Source: Desulfoluna limicola (GTDB taxonomy: Bacteria > Desulfobacterota > Desulfobacteria > Desulfobacterales > Desulfolunaceae). From it: 64,000 nucleotides of DNA. The stretch covers positions 5,731,501-5,795,500 of the forward strand of contig NZ_AP024488.1 in assembly GCF_021654575.1 (NCBI RefSeq), written 5' to 3'. Shown piece by piece: positions 59,212 to 64,000 of the stretch. Below the pieces are notes generated by a model. The model did not search any database, was not told the origin of the DNA, and saw nothing but the letters and a program-made list of their open reading frames with translations. The position numbers were made by a program, and so were the translations under genes. How positions within the stretch are numbered: position 1 is the first letter of the stretch; every line of letters starts with the position of its first letter.

Positions 59212-59937
59212 TTACGGGGTATGGGTGGGTATATGACCGATACTGACGGGGGGATTGTCGCCTTGGGCTGTCGGGGAACTCAAGGGGGCGTCTGTTTGGG
59301 GCTGCGTTGCATTGTCTTTGCGAAGAAGGGTCTCCCGGAGAAATTCCAGGGCCCCGATGAAAATAAGGCTGTAGCCGAGGAGCTCAAAGCTCTCTTCCAC
59401 CGCGATTTTGACAACCCGCATGTACTCGTCACTCATGATGGCTTTCCAGAGGACCTGTCGTCCGATCAGCCGGGAAAAAACGAAGACGGTAATGAAGCCG
59501 CTTGCCATGATGCCGAAGCTCGGGCGATTCAAAAAGTCCAGGATGGCATCCTTTAACGCCTGTCGGTTTTGATAGGCGTGAATGGCAGTTGAGATGGCAA
59601 TGGCCGTGACGAGGGCCTGCCAGGCCCCGTCAAAGACATACCGGTCAAGGGCAAAGTCGAATTCGCGGACGGCGGCAATGCCCGCTGCGCCGACCAGAAC
59701 CGATGTGAGGGGTTTTTCGGATGTATCCAGGTGACCTGCCAGATAGGCACACGCTGCGGTGAAAAAAAGAATGGCGGCCTGGAGTCCCTCAAGGATGGAA
59801 TCTTCGTGGAAGAGGTCTGCCTTGGGGTGGTGCATTGCCTCCCAGGTGACAAGGAGAACCAGGGCGCCGGTGAAGAGGGCATAGAGGAAAAAGCGAAGGC
59901 CTTTACGTGCAATGGGGTTGAGTTGTTTCAAGATCAT
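59212..59937 (-). CDS. Multi-pass membrane protein of unknown function
   Basis: 241 aa, not recognised. About six hydrophobic helices (FFLYALFTGALVLLVTW; ILEGLQAAILFFTAACAYLAGHL; LTSVLVGAAGIAAV; WQALVTAIAISTAI; FGIMASGFITVFVFSRLIG; AVEESFELLGYSLIFIGALEFL). Acidic and His residues near the helix starts (HPKADLFHEDS; DFALDRYVFDG) could coordinate something. Start set at the ATG 59937; a TTG at 59955 is in frame. No close ribosome site. The C-terminal ~30 residues are polar and Pro-rich. Confidence 0.6.
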   Translation of the reverse strand: MILKQLNPIARKGLRFFLYALFTGALVLLVTWEAMHHPKADLFHEDSILEGLQAAILFFTAACAYLAGHLDTSEKPLTSVLVGAAGIAAVREFDFALDRYVFDGAWQALVTAIAISTAIHAYQNRQALKDAILDFLNRPSFGIMASGFITVFVFSRLIGRQVLWKAIMSDEYMRVVKIAVEESFELLGYSLIFIGALEFLRETLLRKDNATQPQTDAPLSSPTAQGDNPPVSIGHIPTHTP

Positions 59938-60287
59938 GATGTGATACCGAATCAAGTGTTGGGTTAAACGTATGTCGTCAGCATGCGAAGGCTTATAATG
60001 AAATCAGGGTGCCTTGAACAGGACATGCTGGCTTTTTGGGGTTAGGGCTTTGCCAGATGTTAATTATACACGTTCTGTGTGGTCGGCACCGTGCGCTTTG
60101 AAACGTGAACGGTGGACCGCACACCACTGTGGAAACGCCCGGTAACGGCTGTTGTATAATTAGGTCATAGTGAAGCCCTTACATGAGGTGCCTGGGGGCC
60201 GTTGTGGGCGTCAGCTGTTGATTCTTCCTGTGGAGAGGACTTCAGGGGGCGCTTGTTACGGTGGCCCTTGTGCTTACACTCAGGGAA
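59938..60287. other. Non-coding stretch
   Basis: About 350 bases upstream of the membrane protein. No gene or clear promoter; repeat remnants begin at its right end. Confidence 0.35.
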
Positions 60288-60333
60288 CGCAACCGGGCCG
60301 ACCGGGGAGTCTCCCCCGGTCGCCGAAGGCGGA
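60288..60333 (-). repeat. Modular repeat, hp1 variant with long stem
   Basis: GACCGGGGAG-tct-CCCCCGGTC closes a near-perfect 9-10 bp stem, followed by CGCCGAAGGC, a decayed terminus. A further independent hp1 sequence. Confidence 0.6.
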
Positions 60334-60449
60334 CGCTATCACAAGCATTTTATTTTTAAAAGGCCGATTTGCCGGAGTCTCTTTTCAGGTCGATTAAAAG
60401 GCGGGGAGAGATCATAAAAAAAGCTGCCGAAGGCAGCCAGGTCAAGAAC

Positions 60450-60610
60450 GCCTCCGGTGGCCCTGCCGGGAGCCAAGCTTTTTGAAAAGTTCGACAACCT
60501 GGTTTGGGGCGATGTGATGAACATCTCCGCGAAAGATCTCACACCGAAGCGTGGGGGAGGGGATCTTCCCAAACCTGGGGCCCAGGGGATCATCCCTGGC
60601 TGGCGGAGGC
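60450..60610 (-). repeat. Modular palindromic repeat, complete but drifted
   Basis: R arm on the left (GCCTCCGGTGGCCCTGCCGG), hp1 CCAGGG-gatcat-CCCTGG on the right with CTGGCGGAGGC at 60600-60610. hp2 has lost the GAGGAACG loop. Confidence 0.7.
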
Positions 60611-60651
60611 CTGGCTATTTTCCGGATCTGACCCTGGAAGGCCTTTGCGAC

Positions 60652-61734
60652 CTATCGCATTTCTGCGATGTCACGCTCGCTGAGATGGAAGAAGTTGTCG
60701 TTCCTGGGGTAGGGTTCGGAGTGGTTGAGGTTGGCCAGGGCAAGGAAGTGGTCGAAGTTGTCGAGGATCAGGGTGGCAATATCGGGGTCGAAGTGTTCCT
60801 CTCTCTGTTTTTCGAAGAACTCCTGTACCACATGGGGAGGGTAGACCGATTTGTAGGGACGGGGTGAGGTGAGGGTGTCAAAAACGTCGGCTGCGCAGAC
60901 AATGCGGCCGGCCAGGGGGATGGTGTCGCCCTTGAGGCCTTTGGGGTAGCCCTTTCCGTTCCATCGTTCGTGGTGAGAGATGGCGATGTCCTGCCCGAGG
61001 CGAATCACCTCGGAGCTTGAGTTTGCGAGGATTTTTGCGCCGATGGTGGTGTGGGTTTTGATCACGTTAAACTCTTTGTCTGTGAGGCGGCCCGGTTTGG
61101 TAAGGATGGCATCGGGGATGCCGATTTTTCCGATGTCGTGCATGGGAGACGCATAGCGCAGCAGCTCGATGAAGTCATCGGACAGATCCATCATGCTGGC
61201 CAGGAGCACGCAGTAGTCCCCCATGCGGACAATGTGGTCGCCGGTGCCTTCGTCTTTGTGTTCGGCAGCCACCACGAGGCGCCGCACCGTATCCAGGTAG
61301 GAGTGCTTGATGGTTGTGTGGGCGATCTCCAGCTCACGCATCAAGCGCCGTTCGCGGATGACCCGCTGCAGCCTCAGGGTCACCTCGTTCATTTCAAGGG
61401 GTTTTACGAGGAAGTCCACGGCCCCCATATGGATGATGGTATCGTACCGAAACCCTTTGATGTCACCGGTCATCACCACCACGTCCACCGGTATCTCTTC
61501 TTTCAGGTGCTTTAAAAAGGTCAGCCCCCCCATACCCGGCATGTGGATGTCGGTGAGGACGAGGTCCATGGGTGTGGTTCGCATAATGGCCAGGGCTTCT
61601 TCACCTGATGCGGCGGTGATGCATTGGGCGCCGTGTCGTTCAAGGGTGCGTTTGAGCAGGAGAAGGGTGGCCGGGTCGTCGTCCACAACAAGAATTCGGG
61701 TGGTTTTCAGTCGCATTTCCATGGTGTGTTCCAT
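60652..61734 (-). CDS. Response regulator with HD-GYP phosphodiesterase domain
   Basis: 360 aa. Receiver domain residues ~10-130: RILVVDDDPATLLLLKRTL, phospho-Asp in LVLTDIHMPGMGGL, and the Lys in DFLVKPLEMNE. HD-GYP domain ~165-340: the metal sites HDIGKIGIPDAIL, HTTIGAKIL, ISHHERWNGKGYPKGLKGDTIPLAGRIVCAADVFDTLTSPRPYK all fit. It hydrolyses c-di-GMP when activated by an unknown kinase; opposite in action to the GGDEF protein at 51680. The start is either ATG 61734 or 61722; the latter has GGAA 6 bases upstream. Confidence 0.92.
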   Translation of the reverse strand: MEHTMEMRLKTTRILVVDDDPATLLLLKRTLERHGAQCITAASGEEALAIMRTTPMDLVLTDIHMPGMGGLTFLKHLKEEIPVDVVVMTGDIKGFRYDTIIHMGAVDFLVKPLEMNEVTLRLQRVIRERRLMRELEIAHTTIKHSYLDTVRRLVVAAEHKDEGTGDHIVRMGDYCVLLASMMDLSDDFIELLRYASPMHDIGKIGIPDAILTKPGRLTDKEFNVIKTHTTIGAKILANSSSEVIRLGQDIAISHHERWNGKGYPKGLKGDTIPLAGRIVCAADVFDTLTSPRPYKSVYPPHVVQEFFEKQREEHFDPDIATLILDNFDHFLALANLNHSEPYPRNDNFFHLSERDIAEMR

Positions 61735-62007
61735 TGATTGTGTGGTGCCTCTTGGGTGGCCTTTGTGTTCGTGTTGGAAGCCATGTCAATTCGCAATGCT
61801 GTGGTTTTCCGCAGCGAGGAGTTTCCATTGCACCCGCTGTGTCTGGAGGTCGCCGACGTATGACATCGGCATCATCGCCCGGCACTGCCGAAATGGGCAG
61901 TGGTTTGGTGGGCAGCCACTTGGGCTCAGGGATGTCATGCTGTGAAGAGGTCAAGCTCATCATACCACAGGTTTGGTCATTTCAAAATGATTGGACTCCG
62001 CTGATGG
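61735..62007. other. Non-coding stretch upstream of the HD-GYP gene
   Basis: About 270 bases, no gene. Probably holds the promoter of the HD-GYP regulator. Confidence 0.3.
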
Positions 62008-62178
62008 CTTCTGGTGGGCCACCTTGAAAGCTGGTTGCGTCTTGCCCCTCGTCCTTCGGGGAAAAGCACATCCGCCTTCCGTTGGATGTGGATCCGGAAA
62101 GGGTGTATTAAGGCTTGTTTGCTCGAATTTTCAAGGTCTTGGGCTTCGGGTGGGCCATCTTGAAGCACAAGCTGGGTC
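62008..62178 (+). repeat. Strongly diverged modular repeat
   Basis: GGCCACCTTGAAAGC with hp2 remnant CCCC-tcgtccttc-GGGG, then a second CTTGGGCTTCGGGTGGGCC fragment. Looks like old copies losing structure. Confidence 0.45.
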
Positions 62179-62311
62179 GTAACGAGCTGGGCTTGATACA
62201 TAGTTTTTGAAGCACCAATCGCATTCATCGCCGAGGTTGCACGCCTTATGGCTCTGGTTTAACGAGTCAGCCGCTTCCTGTTCTCCCAAGCCCCAGCGGA
62301 GCTGAGAGAAG

Positions 62312-62371
62312 GGGACCCGGCAGGCGGAACGTTTTTCCGGAAAATTTTTTTAAAAAGCGACCCGCCGGCCC
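62312..62371. repeat. Module D block
   Basis: GGACCCGGCAGGCGG and the opposite end GCGACCCGCCGGCC enclose a run of A and T with TTTTTCCGGAAAA. Same block as in 1401, 20443 and 29384. Confidence 0.5.
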
Positions 62372-62692
62372 CATGGCTGAAGGGTACCCCAATTCCATGG
62401 GGAATCGAAAAAATGAGGTTCCATGCCTTGACAAAAGGGTGGTGGGAACTTAGTTTGAACCGTGATTCAATATTCAGTCGGTCGGATGCTGTCCCTGTTT
62501 TGCACGAGACGGGGGCTTTGCGGTATGGCGTTGGTCTGTTGAGTTTTGTTTGCTTTAAGTGTCTCTATTTTCGAGGTTTGTCATGCCTGAGGCTGGCTTG
62601 GTGTTGCAGCGTCCATGGTGGCGTGTGTGAATGTATGAAATGAACCGGCGTTCAAATTGGCGTCGCGTACGGTATTTCTCAAGTGCAAATGA
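62372..62692. other. Promoter region of the TetR-TolC unit
   Basis: No gene. TTGACA at 62428 and TAGTTT at 62451 (17-base spacing) are a weak promoter candidate far upstream. The closer candidate operator is the GATATCGATATC palindrome at 62693. Confidence 0.35.
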
Positions 62693-62704
62693 GATATCGA
62701 TATC
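62693..62704. promoter_or_regulatory. Candidate operator of the TetR gene
   Basis: Perfect 12-base palindrome GATATCGATATC, ending 7 bases before the ribosome site of the TetR gene. Position suits autorepression of a TetR-efflux operon; no consensus is established. Confidence 0.45.
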
Positions 62705-62723
62705 CACAATCGGAGGTGAGGAC

Positions 62724-63308
62724 GTGGCAGTTAGTGTTGATAAAGAGCGGGCCATTCACAAGGCCGCCATTCAGGTCATCAGTGAATATGGCTTTCACAA
62801 AGCCAAGATGGCCAAGATCGCCGAGGTGGCCGGGGTGAGTTCAGGCAGTCTCTATACCTATTACAGCGACAAAGACCATATTCTGGACCGCATTTTCGAA
62901 GTGCTCTGGAGGCAAGACTGGGGCGGGTTGGTGCCCCTGGCAGAACGAGAGGATCTGAGCCCGCTGGAGAAGCTGGAGGCGGCCATTGATCTGATCTTTG
63001 ACGTGCTGACCGGCGACAGGCATTTGATCATTGTGTTCGCCAATGAGTTCAACAACTTCATGAAGAACAAAGAGGTGAGTTTTTCTCGTCACTACAACGA
63101 ATTTCTGGGGGCGTTTCTCTCCATTCTGGAAGACGGCCAGGCTCAAGGGGTGTTGAACCCTCACATCCCGGCCTCAGTGATCTGCAATTTTATTCTGGGG
63201 GGCATCAGAAAATCCCTTTATGAACGGGTCACGAGTGATCAGCCCAACGACTGGTCCACCCTGCGGACCCACATTAAGGCCATGATTCGAAGGGGGGTGC
63301 TGGCGTGA
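62724..63308 (+). CDS. TetR/AcrR family regulator of an efflux unit
   Basis: 194 aa. Helix-turn-helix near the N-terminus: RAIHKAAIQVISEYGFHKAKMAKIAEVAGVSSGSLYTYYSDKDHILDRIFEVL. The ligand domain follows. The GTG at 62724 has the perfect GGAGG 7 bases upstream, so the longer frame from 62631 is not used. The stop overlaps the ATG of the TolC gene by one base, so both form one transcript, as in self-regulated RND efflux operons. Confidence 0.9.
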   Translation: MAVSVDKERAIHKAAIQVISEYGFHKAKMAKIAEVAGVSSGSLYTYYSDKDHILDRIFEVLWRQDWGGLVPLAEREDLSPLEKLEAAIDLIFDVLTGDRHLIIVFANEFNNFMKNKEVSFSRHYNEFLGAFLSILEDGQAQGVLNPHIPASVICNFILGGIRKSLYERVTSDQPNDWSTLRTHIKAMIRRGVLA

Positions 63309-64000
63309 TGTGCAGGACAAAGAGGGGGGGCACCATTGCCATGGCGCTTATGTTCATGTTTTTTTTAACCACACAAGCGACCCTGGCCGGAGAGCTTACC
63401 CTGGATGAGGCTCTCTCCCGAATGGAGACGGCCAACGACACCCTTGCAGCGGCCCGGCAGGCCAAGTCCGTGACCGAACATGAAAAGGATGCCGCCTTCG
63501 GGCTCTACCTTCCCAAGGTGGAAGCTTCCGCCCGCTGGACACGGATTGACGATCCCATTGAGATAGATCTCTCACAGATGAAGGATGCCATGGGGCTTTT
63601 TCATGGGACCGATCCCCGCTTTGGGTATCTTCCCGAATTCACCATGGAGGTCCAGGACGACACCTTTGTGAAGGGGCGCATCACGGCGTCCATGCCCCTG
63701 TATGCCGGAGGCCGGATTCAGGCGGCTAACACGGCGGCCTCATCCCGGGTCTCCGAGGCGGGAGCCCAGGTTCAGGAGACGAGTCAGCGACTGATGCGCG
63801 AGATGGTGTCGCGTTACTACGGCCTTCGTTTTGCCGGGAAGGTGGTGGAGGTTCGTGAAGCCTATCTCGCCGGGATGGAACGCCATCTTTCAGAGGCAAA
63901 GCAGCTGGAAGCCAGTGGCATGATCTCCCGCTCCGAGCGGCTTCACGCGGAGGTGGCACGGGCCGAGGCGGATCGCGTTCTGAAGCGGTCCATGCGCGAT
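63308..64000 (+). CDS. TolC family outer-membrane efflux protein, N-terminal part (runs past the window)
   Basis: About 230 residues seen. A signal peptide (MALMFMFFLTTQATLA) is followed by GELTLDEALSRMETANDTLAAARQAK, typical of TolC/OEP helical entry, then the strand MPLYAGGRIQAANTAASSRVSEAGAQVQE, the conserved YAGG motif before the second helical hairpin. It is the outer-membrane channel of a tripartite exporter whose adaptor and pump should follow beyond 64000. Start ATG 63308, overlapping the regulator; ATG 63341 behind AGGGGGGG is the other option. Confidence 0.88.
   Translation, partial: MCRTKRGGTIAMALMFMFFLTTQATLAGELTLDEALSRMETANDTLAAARQAKSVTEHEKDAAFGLYLPKVEASARWTRIDDPIEIDLSQMKDAMGLFHGTDPRFGYLPEFTMEVQDDTFVKGRITASMPLYAGGRIQAANTAASSRVSEAGAQVQETSQRLMREMVSRYYGLRFAGKVVEVREAYLAGMERHLSEAKQLEASGMISRSERLHAEVARAEADRVLKRSMRD

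Noticed and set aside
1401..62371. CRISPR array
   Set aside because: The repeats are dispersed, variable and self-structured, with no regular spacers and no cas genes.

Overview
The window reads as a chromosomal segment of a GC-rich, anaerobic, Gram-negative bacterium. A sulfate-reducer-like Desulfobacterota (former Deltaproteobacteria) is the best guess. The clues are a NuoG-type formate dehydrogenase, a tungsten aldehyde:ferredoxin oxidoreductase (AOR) with its own ferredoxin, a WtpABC-type tungstate/molybdate transporter, an acyl-CoA dehydrogenase fused to rubredoxin, several acyl-CoA enzymes, chemoreceptors and c-di-GMP proteins. This placement is inference; no rRNA or tRNA gene is visible.

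Layout. 1-5.3 kb: 5' part of a formate dehydrogenase alpha subunit, a thioesterase-like protein, YceI, and a ferric-reductase-like flavocytochrome with a small membrane partner, all on the minus strand. 6-10.5 kb: outer-membrane barrel, YqaA, a small unknown, then sigma-54-linked glnK-amt. 10.9-15.2 kb: TetR plus an operon of two acyl-CoA dehydrogenases and an acetoacetate-decarboxylase-like protein. 15-25.5 kb: small proteins, a divergent PACE-efflux/LysR pair, the acyl-CoA dehydrogenase-rubredoxin fusion, a membrane alpha/beta hydrolase, a dCache-AlbA_2 (Schlafen-type) membrane protein and a GNAT. 25.8-28.9 kb: ferredoxin-AOR-radical SAM operon. 29.5-33.7 kb: TetR, ArsR with a Cu/Zn-efflux-type permease, YbjQ. 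34-43.7 kb: a RAYT transposase, glycosyltransferase, lipoprotein TPR-CHAT protease, polysaccharide-deacetylase-like and FemAB-like proteins, PP2C. 44.6-52.9 kb: two chemoreceptors around an exported Ni superoxide dismutase, thioredoxin-like and PAS proteins, diguanylate cyclase. 53-64 kb: a second radical SAM paralogue, a small multidrug export family protein, an amino-acid-type binding protein, WtpCBA, an HD-GYP regulator, and a TetR-TolC pair cut by the window end.

The most striking feature is not a gene. About 40 copies of a modular palindromic repeat fill nearly all the larger intergenic gaps. A copy is bounded by GCCTCCGGCGG (or its complement CCGCCGGAGGC) and is assembled from interchangeable parts. 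hp1 is a short hairpin next to the terminus. hp2 is a long hairpin whose loop is GAGGAACG or its complement. hp3 is a small CGGGC-GCCCG hairpin. The R arm ends in GGCCCCCGGCAGGGCC before a second terminus. Module D is a CCGGCGGG...CCCGC block. The stems differ in sequence between copies but keep base pairing, so the structure, not the sequence, is conserved. A REP-associated tyrosine transposase (RAYT) gene at 34.1-34.7 kb sits between two inverted copies, and its stop codon lies inside hp1 of one of them. Several other genes end inside a copy, giving a shared PPAAR tail.

Genes that work together: formate dehydrogenase, AOR and WtpABC form a tungsten/molybdenum theme. YceI, NiSOD and perhaps rubredoxin serve redox or oxygen defence. 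Chemoreceptors, GGDEF, HD-GYP and PAS proteins form a signalling group. The glycosyltransferase, deacetylase-like and FemAB-like genes suggest cell-surface polysaccharide work.
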